Positions 46,348 through 58,509 of a DNA stretch of 64,000 bases are shown here, piece by piece. The notes below the pieces were generated by a model that saw only the letters and a list, made by a program, of their open reading frames with translations, was not told the DNA's origin and did no database searches. Each line of letters begins with the position of its first letter. Position 1 is the first letter of the stretch. Location: assembly GCA_905182985.1 (NCBI GenBank), contig CAJJDN010000117.1, forward strand, positions 40,301 through 104,300. The letters run 5' to 3'. Source of the stretch: Paramecium sonneborni (Eukaryota > Ciliophora > Oligohymenophorea > Peniculida > Parameciidae). The position numbers and the translations under genes are program-made.

Positions 46348-47211
46348 TCATTTTTTTTGTTTAAGTCTTTCTTATTTAAATTTTGAAAGTTTTTTTGGTT
46401 ATTCTTCTTATTAAGTTTCTTCGTTTTCTTGAATAGGTGGCAATTATTATTGAATTAAATTTGTTTATTTTTACTATTAAATTTAGTCATCAATTTAGGA
46501 TTTAGGCTTAGTTTAATTTAGTTTTTCGTTCAATTCCTTCAATTAAAGTGTGTATTTATTATAATCATCATATTTTTCCTTATTGAAAGCCTCAGCACAT
46601 AATTTTAATAGAAGCGATTTTTCTTCATTTATTTTTTATTTATTAATAATTTCTTCTTCAACATATTTTTCTTCAATTTCAAATAAGCCATCTGCTAATT
46701 ATGTTACTTACCCAATTTATTAATTTTATTTTTCTTTTTCTAACTTTTCTTATTTTTCTTTTTCTTTTTCTTATTTTTATTTTAATCTAAGTCTTTCTTC
46801 TTCCTTTAATTTTTGGATTATATCTTATTATTATTTATTATTCTAATCTGAATTATTATTGACATCATCACTTTTATTTACATTTTTATCAATATTCTCA
46901 TCTATTTTGTTTCCTAAATCATGCTACATTTCTTCATATGATTCTTATTCCCTTAGCTTATTAAAGTTTTCTTCCAATCTTATTCTTCTTCTTTAGAGTA
47001 TTTAATGTGCAGAATTTAATGATACTTCAGCTGCATAGTCTGCTTCTAGTGAAATAAGACATTTATCTTATTTTGGAATTTTAGCATCCAGATACATGAC
47101 AGAATTAAATTGTACCATTTTTTATGTTGGTAATTTTTAAAGTAATTGTTAGGTTTTGATGGTGTCTTCTAATTATTTTTTTAATTAGAGGAGTATGATT
47201 TAATTTTACAT
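46348..47211 (-). CDS. URI1-like unconventional prefoldin, 287 aa
   Basis: Chaperone-type protein of the R2TP/prefoldin-like complex. The first 100 residues form a prefoldin alpha unit: helix (LQLKKQLEDTIKTQQLLQKL), beta hairpin (MVQFNSVMYLDAKIPKQDKC, then LISLEADYAAEVS) and helix (RRRIRLEENFNKLREQ). A charged middle coiled coil follows. The C-terminus KKLSKFKQERLKQ resembles the URI box found in URI1. Single exon; a possible GT...AG in the middle is not used because reading through keeps the frame and the sense. 288 codons. Divergent from RPS11 with 144 bp between starts. Confidence 0.72.
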
Positions 47212-47355
47212 AATATATTAATGTATAAAATAGAGTTGAAAAATAAATAAATTTTATATGTGCAAATGAAAGTAATGATGATTTGGATTATATTGATTGT
47301 AATTTGAGGATTAAAATGAATAAAATTTTATATCTTATATTTAAAAAAATTTTTT

Positions 47356-47896
47356 ATGGCAGACGTTCAAACATAGAGAGCATTCTAAAAATAAGAAGGA
47401 ATATTTTAAAATTCAAAGAAACTTTTGGCTAAGAAGACATCTAAAGGTGTTAGATATTGGAAAGAAGTTGGTTTAGGATTTAAAGTACCAAAAGAGGCAA
47501 TAGAAGGTCATTATATTGATAAGAAATGTCCATTTACAGGAAATGTAAGTGTTAGAGGTGCAATATTAAAGTATGAGAAAGAGATTGAATATTTATAATA
47601 GAGGGATTGTGATATCAACAAAGATGACTAGAACAATAATAATAAGAAGAGATTATTTACATTATGTTGCAAAATATAATAGATATGAAAAAAGACATAG
47701 AAATGTACCTGTTCATATCTCTCCAGCATTTGGTCCAGTAAAGGAAGGAGACATTGTAGTATGTGGATAATGCAGGTATATAGATATATATGATTTAATT
47801 TAAAGACCATTATCAAAGACAGTGAGATTTAATGTATTGAAAGTAATTCCAAATGAAATAATAGGTAATGTTAGAAAGCAATTTGTTTTATTCTGA
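47356..47896 (+). CDS. RPS11: 40S ribosomal protein S11 (uS17), 159 aa
   Basis: Core small-subunit ribosomal protein. MADVQTQRAFQKQEGIFQNS, the eukaryotic N-terminal extension, leads to [31 protein letters not shown], then the uS17 beta barrel [39 protein letters not shown] and [20 protein letters not shown]. Full length (159 aa, as in other eukaryotes). Introns 47571-47601 (31 nt) and 47776-47805 (30 nt); 160 codons. Highly conserved, so it anchors the reading code and intron model. Confidence 0.97.
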
Positions 47897-47959
47897 TTTA
47901 GATATCTATATAGTACAATATAAAAATAAATTTATGTATTAAAATATATATTATTAATT

Positions 47960-50948
47960 ATGGACGACATGAATAATTATGATGAGTTTGGAAATTACAT
48001 AGGTCCTGAAATAGATTCAGAAGAGGAAGATAATGTATAAATAGAAGAGGAACAGATGGTAGAAGATGAGAAAGAACATGTGATAGCAAATGTAATAAAA
48101 TGCTTCTATTTTTGAAGAGAGTGTATATACCTAATCAACAAGTTGCAGTGATTCTAAATGAAGACAAATAATATTATCCAGATGCATAATAAGTGTATGG
48201 TCGAGATGTAGAAATAAATGTGCAAGAAGAAGATGCATAGCCAATAACATAGCCTATGATCGCTCCTTTGAAATCAAAAGAGTTTGATATTTAAGAGACA
48301 TAGACACCATAAACAACATTCGATTATGAATTTTTATGTAGAATATCTAAGAATCCTGCTTTGGTAAGAAATGTTGCAATTGTAGGTGGTCTTCATCATG
48401 GTAAGACATCTCTAATGGACGTCTTTGTTAAACAAACTCATCTAAAACAATTTAGTTTATAGAAAGACATTCGTTATACAGATACACGTCAAGATGAATA
48501 ATAAAGATTAATATCAATTAAAGCAATTCCAATGAGTTTATTGCTACCTAATAGTAAAGACAAATCCTATTTAATTAATCTTTATGATACACCTGGACAT
48601 GTTAATTTCATGGATGAAGTATGTTGTGCACTTAGAGCTAGTGATGCAATGTTACTTACTATAGATGTTATCGAAGGTGTTATGATGACTACTGAAATGT
48701 TAATTAAGACAGCTCTTAAAGAGAAGATTCCTATTGTTGTTTTAATTAACAAATTAGATAGACTTATTATTGAATTAAAATTACCTCCATCTGATGCTTA
48801 TTTAAAGATTAAAAATATTCTTGATGAAGTTAATATTATTATATCAGATCATGGAGGTAATTAAATTATTTCACCTCTCAATCATAATGTTATCTTTGGC
48901 TCAGGTTTATTTTAATTTGTTTTTACTATCTAAAGCTTTGCAAAAAGATATAATAATTTCTTAAATCCTGAATAATTCACTCGTCTATTATGGGGGGATA
49001 TCTATTATGATAATAAAGAAAAAAAATTTGTTCGTAAAATGTCCCCTTATGCTACTCAAAGAACATTTGTTGAATTTGTTCTTGAACCTATCTATAAACT
49101 ATTTGGTTAAGTTGTCTCTAAAGATAAAGAATAATTAGAACCCTTCTTATTAAGTTAAGGTGTCTCTCTTAAAAAAAGTGAATTCAAAATGGACACCAGA
49201 CCATTATTAAAATTAGTTTGTTCTATTTATTTTGGTAATACTTCTTCCTTAGTTGATGTTCTTGTTGAACAAGTCCCTAATTCATAAGATGGAAGTAAAA
49301 GAAAAATGCAACTATTTTATTAAGGTGATAAAAATAAATAATCATTTATTTAAGCCTCATAAGGTTCACATAAAGGACCTTTATGTATTAATGTTGTGAA
49401 ATTGTATAGTAGACCAGATTGTATGAGTTTTGATGCACTTGGAAGAGTATTAAGTGGAACTATTAAAAAAGGATAAAATGTTAAATTATTAGGAGAAAAA
49501 TATAATATCGAAGATGAAGAAGATATGGCAATCAGAAATATTAAGAATATCTGGATCTATTAAGGAAGATATAGAGTTGAAGTCAATAAAGTTCCTGCAG
49601 GAAATTGGGTATTAATTGAAGGAATTGATTAATTTATTACTAAAACTGCTACTATTGTTGATGACACTCAATCCATGGAAATTCTAAGACCTATTCAACA
49701 TAATATCTTAGCAACTATGAAAATTGCTATTGAACCTTTAGTCCCAAGTGAATTACCCAAAATGTTAGAAGGTTTACGTAAAGTCACCAAAAGTTACCCA
49801 ATTCTTACTACTAAAGTTGAAGAATCTGGTGAACATATTCTATTAGGAACTGGAGAATTGTATTTGGATTGTGTTATGCATGATTTAAGAAAAATGTATT
49901 CAGAAATAGAAATTAAAGTATCTGATCCCTCTGTCCGTTTCTGTGAAACTGTCATTGAAACATCATCTAAAACATGTTATGCAGATACTCCAAATAAAAA
50001 AAATAGGGTATATTTTATAATAGAAATATAAAATAGATTAAAGCATTGGCTAGTCCATTAGATAAGGGATTAACTCCATAAGATCGTGGATTGGCAGAGA
50101 GAATTGAGAATGAAGAGATTGATTTATCATGGCCAAAGAATAAATTAAGTGATTATTTTAAATCTAACTTTAATTGGGATATAATTTAAAGTAGATCAGT
50201 ATGGGCATTTGGTCCTGAAAAGACAGGTCCAAATGTATTTTTAGATGACACATTGCCATCAGAGACAAATAAATAATTATTAAATGAAGTCAAAGATTAT
50301 ATGATTTAAGGTTTTTAATGGGCAACAAGAGAAGGTCCTTTGTGTGATGAACCAATAAGAAATGTAAAATTCAAGATAATAGAAGCAAATATAGCAAATG
50401 TAATGATAAGATAAATAATTTAGGAACCAATATATAGAGGAGGTGGATAAATAATTCCAACAACAAGAAGAGTGTGTTATTCATCATTTTTAATGGCAAC
50501 TCCAAAAATAATGGAACCTATGTTGTTAACAGAAATAATGTGTTTTTAAGATTGTATTCCTGCTATACATAATGTTCTATTAAGAAGAAGAGGACATATC
50601 TTATCAGAATAAGCAAAACCAGGTACACCCTTTTCAGTTGTGAGAGCACATATTCCAACAATAGATCATTTTGGTTTTGAAACAGATCTTAGGGTACATA
50701 CATCTGGATAAGCATTTTGTTTAAGTGTTTTTGATCATTGGTCATTATTACCAGGAGATCCTTTAGATAAAACAATAGTTCTTAAACCTTTAGAACCAGC
50801 CCCTTCTAATCATTTAGCAAGAGAATTCATGATTAAAACACGTAGAAGAAAGGGTTTAAATGAAGATGTATCTATATTGAAATTCTTTGATGATCAATTC
50901 TTGATTGATTCACTCAAACAGGATAAAGACTATTAATAGTATATTTGA
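47960..50948 (+). CDS. EFTUD2: U5 snRNP GTPase EFTUD2/Snu114, 977 aa
   Basis: EF-2-related GTPase that controls spliceosome activation and disassembly. An acidic N-terminus ([18 protein letters not shown]) is followed by YYPDAQQVYG, the P loop GGLHHGKTS (about residue 135), [11 protein letters not shown] (about 201) and [18 protein letters not shown] (about 256). EF-2-like domains II-V follow, with [17 protein letters not shown] and, near the end, [37 protein letters not shown] and [10 protein letters not shown]. Length is almost that of human EFTUD2 (972 aa). Introns 48092-48117 (26 nt) and 50008-50036 (29 nt); 978 codons. It follows RPS11 by 63 bp. Confidence 0.97.
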
Positions 50949-50983
50949 TGAGTAATTTATTTACATCCCAATGAGATAATAAA

Positions 50984-51866
50984 TCATTATTTTGCAATCC
51001 CATAATTTCTCTCTAAATAATCTATTGTAGGTGTTGTTAAAGTTGCTTAACAAAAATATCCAATTATTCTTGCTTACCAACCAGCATATAATCCTGATAT
51101 TCCATATTTAGTAAATATCTACTTACAAATCTCAATTACTGAAATCTTCTTATTATAAATCTCACCTTATTTTCCTTCCATCTAAACTAATGTTTTTATA
51201 GTGTCAAATGGATGAACTTAAACATATTTATAATATCTACCTGCTGCTATATTCAATACACTCGTCAAAGATGAAGCTATCAATATATCACAAAAACTTA
51301 AACTTTCACTAACATCTTTCTTCAATGCATAACGTATCTTATGATCCCAATATAAATAATTTGTCCAAGATACTATCTATCTTGTTGTTAGAATTCCAAA
51401 ACCAACATATATTTGATCAAAAGTAATGTATTTTAAATAACCAAATCCTACTGTCAGATTTGTCATTTTCAATATTTTCAATCGCTCAAATGGTGTTATT
51501 ATACAACTTTCAAATATTGCTATCGAGATTCCTGTTAATATCTTATTCAAAGATTAATCATTAATAATTTTTTTCAAAAATGAAGGAATGAAGATCATCA
51601 TAGGCCATCTATAATATTATTTCAACATTGATCTTAAAAAATTAGGATAAAATCCATCATATAAACCTATGTAACCACGTGCACCCTTTATCTCTTTAAA
51701 ACTCTCTAATAATAATTTAATCTCATACTTATAAATAAGTAATCTCTTATCGAGATTATTTATATGTTTTTATTCTATCTAACACATGTTCCAATGGCAA
51801 TGTCACTGCTACTCTAAATGCACCAATTAATTATGTTTCAATTACTGCTTTTAAATAATCAGTCAT
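50984..51866 (-). CDS. Mitochondrial carrier family (SLC25) protein, 285 aa
   Basis: Inner-membrane solute carrier. Three repeats of about 95 residues with Px[D/E]xx[K/R] signatures: PLEHVLDRIK near residue 24, PFERLKILKM near 125 and PFDTIKTLVQM near 218. Each is followed by a G-rich second helix (GLYDGFYPNFLRS in repeat 1, GLYAGWQARIIGYF in repeat 3). Six membrane helices are expected. Intron 51704-51728 (25 nt, ending GAG) gives 286 codons. The substrate cannot be told from the sequence. Converges on EFTUD2 with 35 bp between stops. Confidence 0.88.
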
Positions 51867-52134
51867 TTAATTTGGACTATAATTATAATTGATAAATTAA
51901 TATTGAATATCATAATATCTCCTTAAGATTTTTTCAAATTTATCCTAAAAACAGATCTGTTTGTTATATTATACGCTAATTCCAATTATTTGAACAGAAA
52001 CATATCATAACAAAAAATGACTGATTATGACTCTCAATTTTGTATAAATAATTATAATTTACTTAAATGTTTATAAAAATACTTATAGTTGATAAACTGT
52101 ATTATATTTTTAGATAATATTAGACATTAATACT

Positions 52135-53125
52135 TCATTATTCTTATTATGGTTTATAAACTTATCTAGTGTTAATATTAATTCTATGTTCAGATAAGTA
52201 ATTAAAAACATGAAAGTCACTATTAAAATTACCATTAAGCTATGTCTATTCAAATGGATTTCTAAATATGTAATATACATTATTATACTCTTTAGGTTAG
52301 AAAGAGTTTGCTATAACTCTAGGAACTCCATGATAGCATCTTCTAGCATGACCACTCATAACTAATAAATCTCCAGAATCAAGCTTAATGGCAATAGGTT
52401 TTTCATCTTTTGTTGGTCCTCCTATTACAAAAACACTTGATAATCCAAAACTAAAAGAATATATTGGAGAATCTTAATCAAGTTCAGCATCATCTAAGTG
52501 ACCTGTCATATAATCATGAGATTAGTAAAAATTAATTATTACTGATTCACTTTAGTAGTGATTTTATAATTATAAGAAATTATTGGCTCTTTAGGATATT
52601 TCTTAAATAGGATCAGGCACTTAGGTTTTTTCTTATGGATAATGTCTTAATAAATTTTATTTAATACCTATTATTCCAGTCATATTGATAACCTACATTA
52701 GCCCATCTTATTTTATTATTAAAATGATATCTATTATCATCATGAACAATAAATTTATCGAAGTTCTCTTCTTCCTTATATATGAAGAGATTTGTTCTAT
52801 AAGGTTAATTAATATATTCATTCATGCATAATTTACAAATGCGAATTTAATCATTTAAGTTAAGAAAATTCTTCACTTAGATGACACCTTGAGGATAATC
52901 AAAACGATAAACAGATCCATTTTTATGAATTCCTTATTCTTACATTTATTGTTCTGTGAGATTGGTTACATCAATTAATTCACTAAAATCGGTTTGAATT
53001 CCAGCATAGAATTTGTATTTTTTTTCTGTTTCTTTGAAAGGATTTAAATTTTAGTATTGGATTGGTTTTTATTTATTTTTTTTAATCTTCTAATACATAA
53101 ATTTATTTAATGAAAGAATTGACAT
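52135..53125 (-). CDS. ALKBH1: AlkB homologue 1-like dioxygenase, 322 aa
   Basis: Fe(II)/2-oxoglutarate dioxygenase acting on nucleic acids; ALKBH1 proteins act on tRNA and possibly DNA. YRFDYPQGVIQVKNFL leads to IRWANVGYQYDWNN (cf. LRWVTVGYHYNW), then SVIINFYQSHDYMTGHLDDA with the H-x-D iron ligands (about residue 201), SFSFGLSSVFVIGG, LDSGDLLVMSGHARRCYHGV with the distal His, and PRVI with the 2-oxoglutarate Arg. All cofactor ligands are present. Intron 52646-52667 (22 nt); 323 codons. The C-terminus is 60 residues longer than the core. Confidence 0.93.
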
Positions 53126-53520
53126 AATATTTATAAAAATTATTTGATCATTATAATATAATAAAACATACAATTATATAAATTCATTAAAAATTTTATA
53201 AATTACATCAGATGGTGTAATTTATAAAGATGTGATATGATTTTCTTTATATATTTTAAATAAAATAATCTGGTTGATTATAGATTTTATTATTAGCGAT
53301 AGTAATAGATAAAAATTAATCAAATAAGATATAAATTTGATAAGGATCTATTTATAGTATTTTAATAGGTTCATGAATAAAAGAGAAATGGAAGATTTAA
53401 TAATTAGGTTATAATTTTCCATAAATATTATTGAAAAGGTATGATAATGACACATTTTCTTAAATTTATTCTGATGTTTAAGATCTATATCCTTTAGTTA
53501 ATATATTATCATTATATTAT
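53126..53520. other. Intergenic flank of the AGTAT array
   Basis: About 395 bp, A+T-rich, promoter side of ALKBH1. No gene. An ATG at 53474 opens the frame that runs through the array. Confidence 0.45.
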
Positions 53521-54367
53521 AGTATAGTATAGTATAGTATAGTATAGTATAGTATAGTATAGTATAGTATAGTATAGTATAGTATAGTATAGTATAGTAT
53601 AGTATAGTATAGTATAGTATAGTATAGTATAGTATAGTATAGTATAGTATAGTATAGTATAGTATAGTATAGTATAGTATAGTATAGTATAGTATAGTAT
53701 AGTATAGTATAGTATAGTATAGTATAGTATAGTATAGTATAGTATAGTATAGTATAGTATAGTATAGTATAGTATAGTATAGTATAGTATAGTATAGTAT
53801 AGTATAGTATAGTATAGTATAGTATAGTATAGTATAGTATAGTATAGTATAGTATAGTATAGTATAGTATAGTATAGTATAGTATAGTATAGTATAGTAT
53901 AGTATAGTATAGTATAGTATAGTATAGTATAGTATAGTATAGTATAGTATAGTATAGTATAGTATAGTATAGTATAGTATAGTATAGTATAGTATAGTAT
54001 AGTATAGTATAGTATAGTATAGTATAGTATAGTATAGTATAGTATAGTATAGTATAGTATAGTATAGTATAGTATAGTATAGTATAGTATAGTATAGTAT
54101 AGTATAGTATAGTATAGTATAGTATAGTATAGTATAGTATAGTATAGTATAGTATAGTATAGTATAGTATAGTATAGTATAGTATAGTATAGTATAGTAT
54201 AGTATAGTATGGTTTTAAGTATGAATTCTCAGATTATTTATCAAAAGAATCAATCTTAGAGTTTAGCTGAACTCTTTAAAAATAGACTCAATTTGAAAAC
54301 TATACAAAACAAATATTCAAAAAAAAGTAGCTTACTTATGCGAACTAAATTAAAAAGATATCAATGA
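53474..54367 (+). other. Open frame spanning the AGTAT array (297 codons), doubtful gene
   Basis: From ATG at 53474 a frame runs through the array (46 SIVQY repeats) and joins a coding-like 3' part after ATG 54221 (SLAELFKNRLNLKTIQNKYS) ending at TGA 54365-54367. The 48-codon tail alone may be the real gene, or the remnant of one. A one-in-three chance alone would put the flanks in frame. No homology recognised. Confidence 0.25.
53521..54210 (+). repeat. Pentanucleotide tandem array, (AGTAT)138, 690 bp
   Basis: 138 uninterrupted copies of AGTAT with no variant copy seen. Under this code AGT ATA GTA TAG TAT translates as Ser-Ile-Val-Gln-Tyr repeating, in each forward frame, and the reverse strand is also free of TGA. 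Because 690 is a multiple of three the array keeps frame. The stated length depends on how the assembler handled the repeat. Confidence 0.95.
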
Positions 54368-54662
54368 TGAAATGGATTTCTTATACTATAATTTATCATG
54401 ATAACCATTAACAAATCTACCTTTAAGAAATAAATTGCTTTATTTTTATTATTGAAGTACATATTTTTTACATTGAAATTTTAACTCAACTTTACCTTTA
54501 AAATTAAATTCAGTATATTATAATAATCATATTCATTTAATATTTAATTATAAGTTATAAGAATTTATTAAAAATATACTTACTTTTATTGAAAATATAA
54601 TATAATTGATTAATATAATATATCAATGTATTAAATCATTTGACATATATTAAATCAAGTAT
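54368..54662. other. Intergenic, no gene seen
   Basis: About 295 bp of A+T-rich sequence after the short frame; nothing recognised. Confidence 0.4.
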
Positions 54663-55492
54663 TCATTCTTAATCATTTCCTAAAATCAAAGATATCAACT
54701 CTTTTTCATGAGATTTAAATAGATTAATCTTGTTGCCCTTATTTTCTAGTTCCTAATTCTTTTTGAATTCTTTAACTGCTTGACTTAATGAAATTTATTT
54801 GGACCTTTTAAGGTTTTACTTCATCTTATAACAATAATTTTACATTTTTCAAAAGCATTTTAACATTTGGACATTCAAAACTCAATTATTCAATAAAATT
54901 CTTTTAATTGTTTTATTCTGTTTATTTTTTATAAAATTTAGTTTATCTGCCTAAATATATTTTCCCTAATATTTTTTATTTCCTTTCTTTTTTAACTTAA
55001 TTAGTATCAAAAGGTGGAGGAGATAAATTAGAATTAGCTAAAATAGGAGGCAGTTCCTATCTTTATCTACAATGATGACTTTACAAAATTTTTGAATGTT
55101 ATGTAATTTACTCTTTTTTTTCTTCAAGTACTAAAGTTGGATTAGACAAAACTAATTGTTCTTAACAACTCTTATTCAAAATTAATTTAGAGAGATTCTT
55201 TTTCTATTGTTAGGATTCAATGGATTCAGATTTATGTAATAAAGATTTCGAAATTTTATTGGATGGCAATTCACACAAAGGTTTTTCTTAAGTGAATTTT
55301 AGAAGACGAGAACTTACTTATCTTAATCCAAACACTGAAATAAAAGTTGCATCAAATACTTTCCAACTTTTTTGGATTCTGTATGAATAGATATCCTAAT
55401 TTTATTTTTGTGTCTGTTCTTGCAGATATATATTCTGTAGGCTCTAAAATACTCACTTGCTATATCATTCTTCTTGTAGTTTAAGATTCCAT
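54663..55492 (-). CDS. Unknown protein, 259 aa
   Basis: Three exons, introns 55335-55359 and 54819-54843 (25 nt each), 260 codons. S/L/K/Q-rich with short helical stretches; YISARTDTKIKLGYLFIQNP near residue 25, a proline patch LPPILANSNLSPPPF near the middle, and a helical C-terminus (SQAVKEFKKNQELENKGNK). The frame-restoring introns and composition support a real gene. No domain recognised. Confidence 0.62.
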
Positions 55493-55610
55493 TTAATTTA
55501 ATAATAAAATAAAAAATTAATAAATATTATAAGGATTTATACAAATCAAATTTAGTCTAACAAAGAACTACAAAAATTGAACTTTATTAAACTTTATTAA
55601 TTAGATTAAT

Positions 55611-56048
55611 ATGTAAGATAGATCTAGAATTATTGAAATGAAATAACTGCTTAAGTTACTTTAATAAATTAATTAACTCTAAATCTAGAATGAAGAGTCA
55701 GAAAAACAAAATAACAAAGATTCTTATCATAATGATCAACAAATTATTAATGATATCCAAATTATATTGAATCTAGAAGATGATAATAATCAACAAACAG
55801 AAAAAGATGATAAATTATCAGAAAAGGAAACTATTTCTAATAAACAATTTTATTAAACTTCTAAATAAAATTTAATTGAACTACGAAAAACTGATCGTTA
55901 AGTTATTTTCAACACAAATAATCATTCTTATGGATGCTAAATATGCTAAATTGATTACAAACTATTGAAAAATCTCCTTAATCATTAATACAGATTTCAT
56001 TACAAAACCAAAAAAACCAAGAATCTTATTTATAAATCAATTTCATGA
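55611..56048 (+). CDS. Small C2H2-like zinc-finger protein, 145 aa
   Basis: Single exon, 146 codons. An N/Q/E/D-rich first 100 residues precede one finger, GCQICQIDYKLLKNLLNHQY then RFHYKTKK: C-x2-C, 12 residues, H-x5-H. The finger shares the LLNHQY core with the gene at 4406-4834, so the two may be distant relatives. Function unknown; nucleic-acid binding is expected. Confidence 0.62.
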
Positions 56049-56565
56049 TTTTATTTGAATATTTTACAGATATTTATATAAATATATTTATTAAAATTTT
56101 TTCGTGGAAAATATTATATTTATTAATTTAAATAATCTATTTCAACTAGGATAGAACTTAAATCTCTTAAGATATTCATTTTCAAGTTGAAAAATCTATT
56201 TCCTTAAATGAAACATTTAGAAATTTCTAATTTCTTTTAAAAAGATTTGTTATAATTGATATTATTTATAAATTCATAATTGTATTATTTTGTTATCTTC
56301 ATTAAATTAAGATTTTTAAAGGATAGATAAAAAAATTAGATATTTCTTTGAGAATTCATTTATGAAACAACATGGAGAAACAATTTATTAAGCATATTTT
56401 ATAAATATTTGAGTCAAAATATGTATGAACTATAATTTAAACTAATGCTTTTGTTATTAATAAAATAGTTTTTGTAGTTTGCTCAATAAAGAAGCTTAAA
56501 TATATATATATATAATTATATTTAACATTTTGAAAAAATATTTACTCATAAAAGATTTATTATTG
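56049..56565. other. Intergenic, no gene seen
   Basis: 517 bp, A+T-rich, dense stops in all frames. No repeat or RNA gene recognised. Confidence 0.5.
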
Positions 56566-57006
56566 TCATTTTTTTTCAAACCTTAGATATTTATCAATTT
56601 TCTATTACTTACAAGGTTGAAGGGATAATTTTGTCATATAGCTTCCTTTATTTTTTAATATACCTTTCTTTGACAATGATTTTGTACTCACATTAGGACT
56701 TTCTTCTATCGTTTTAGGGATTATAACTATTTAATTCCCAAACTTTAATAAATTTCTCACAATTTAAGCACCTTCTTCAGCATTTCTTGGCTCAATCATT
56801 ATTAATTGTATATTAGATATTTAGACGCCTTCTTCAAGAGATTCTTTATTTTATTTTAATTGTGAATTATTAGCCTGAATTGAAGTGTTTATGCTTTGGA
56901 TTTCATTCTCTAAAGTCGTAATTTGTTATTATTCTGCTTCTTCGAAAGTATCTTATTTTGATATACAGTTATTACCCATCTTTTAATAAATTTAATCTTT
57001 TTCCAT
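56566..57006 (-). CDS. Unknown protein with internal MGNNC motif, 146 aa
   Basis: Single exon, 147 codons. The first in-frame ATG is at 57006, but the second at 56979 gives MGNNCISKQ, an N-terminal Gly plus Cys arrangement typical of myristoylated and palmitoylated proteins; the true start may be there (137 aa). A coiled coil follows, then MIEPRNAEEGAQIVRNLLKF, and a basic tail. A 27-nt stretch near the end could be a stopless intron. Family not recognised. Confidence 0.6.
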
Positions 57007-57544
57007 TCAATTTTCATAACCTATTAAGTCAAATAATTTTTGAGTTTATACTTTTTTAAAAATTAAGCTCAGGCAATTATCAAAAAAATATACTAATTTT
57101 ATGATGATGAAATAAAAACTCAATATGTTGACAATTAGATTTGCAAAATGAATTATATTAAAAAAAAATATAAATTATAATAAAGGGGGTTAGTATAAAA
57201 TAGATTCTAATAATATTACTATTTAATTTTAATTATTATCAAAGACTTTTCGTATTATGAAGCATTATTCATTTTTGAAATATAATTTAAATAAATTTAT
57301 TTTATACATCTACCCTCATTCAAATTAAGTACTTTCAGGAAATTTGCTAAAATTCATTTGAAATAGTAAGCAATATCTATTTTTTATTTTGAAAATAGGA
57401 TAATTATTAATTTACAATCCTTTTTAGTCATTAAGAAATTTAGGGGAGTAAATAAATTTCCAATGAAAAAAAAAAATTATTTAAACTAATAAATTTCGTT
57501 AATAGAAAGTATTAAATTCTAGAAGGATAATTAAATTAAAAAAA
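57007..57544. other. Divergent intergenic region, no gene seen
   Basis: 538 bp between divergent starts; A+T-rich with no open frame of note. Presumably carries promoters for both flanking genes. Confidence 0.5.
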
Positions 57545-58316
57545 ATGAGTGAATTTTCAATTTAAAGGATTGAAGGTAGAAAGAGTTCTATTGATATTGA
57601 TGATAGAAATGGGTTGATTTCAGATCTATAAGTGTTAAAAGAAGAAGAAAAGTCAAGTTAACCATAACTTAAATATATGATGTAATCCTTTTTTTAATTA
57701 TAGGAGTTAGAACTCATCGATTAATAATGAGGAAGTAATTGATTAGGAATTTGATATGAATTCAATTTAATAGAAAATGAATATTTAGATTAAAAGTGAG
57801 TTGTAAATTTAAAGTAATAAACAACCAAACCTTAGTACATGTTATTTTAATTCAAATGAATAAAAAAGATAATTGAGATCAAGAAGAAAACTTAATTTGA
57901 AATAATCTTTAATTAATTTTCAATCTGAAAATAATTCTTTTTCTTTAAATATAAGTAATCCTTTTTGCAAATGTACTAAATCAAACTGTTTAAAATTGTA
58001 TTGCTAATGTTTTCATTAAAATTCAAAATGTTCTGATTTTTGTAAATGTATGGAATGTAAAAATAGAATAGAATATTTAGGAATTAGATTTAATGCAATA
58101 GAAAAGATTAAATAAAAATTATATAGATAGAAAAATGATGATGATTTATTTGATAGATCAAAAATTTGGGGATGTAAATGTTAAAAATCTTAATGTTAAA
58201 AGAATTATTGTGAATGTTTTGTTAGAAATTAGAAATGCTCATCAAATTGTAGATGTAAAGATTGTGAAAATAAGAAACGATTTCCATAAAAATAAAAAAA
58301 GAAATAAAAAAGATGA
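57545..58316 (+). CDS. CRC/CXC-domain protein (LIN54/tesmin/TSO1 type), 249 aa
   Basis: Sequence-specific DNA-binding protein of the family that includes LIN54 of the DREAM complex. Two Cys-rich CXC blocks: first at about residues 134-175, CKCTKSNCLKLYCQCFHQNS then CSDFCKCMECKN, second at about 201-240, GCKCQKSQCQKNYCECFVRN then CSSNCRCKDCENKKRF. Each has nine Cys in the family spacing and the Tyr (LYCQCF, NYCECF) that inserts in the minor groove. The linker lacks the RNPxAFxPK motif of LIN54. The N-terminus is acidic and S/Q-rich. Intron 57682-57703 (22 nt); 250 codons. Confidence 0.93.
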
Positions 58317-58509
58317 TTAAATCTAATGATTGAGCTTTATCTACAATGTAATGGTACAAAAGTTCATATTTTTGAGTTTATTTTGGAAATAAAATTTATA
58401 TTAAATGATTATAAAAAGTTTCTTTGATAATTAGAAGTGAAAAATAAGAATAATTTATTTTTTTATTAAAGATAATATAAAGCTGTTAAATAATAATTTA
58501 AATATTAAT

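Noticed and set aside
46680..46720. Possible 20-nt intron in the URI-like gene
   Set aside because: Removing it breaks the frame, while reading through gives a continuous sensible protein.
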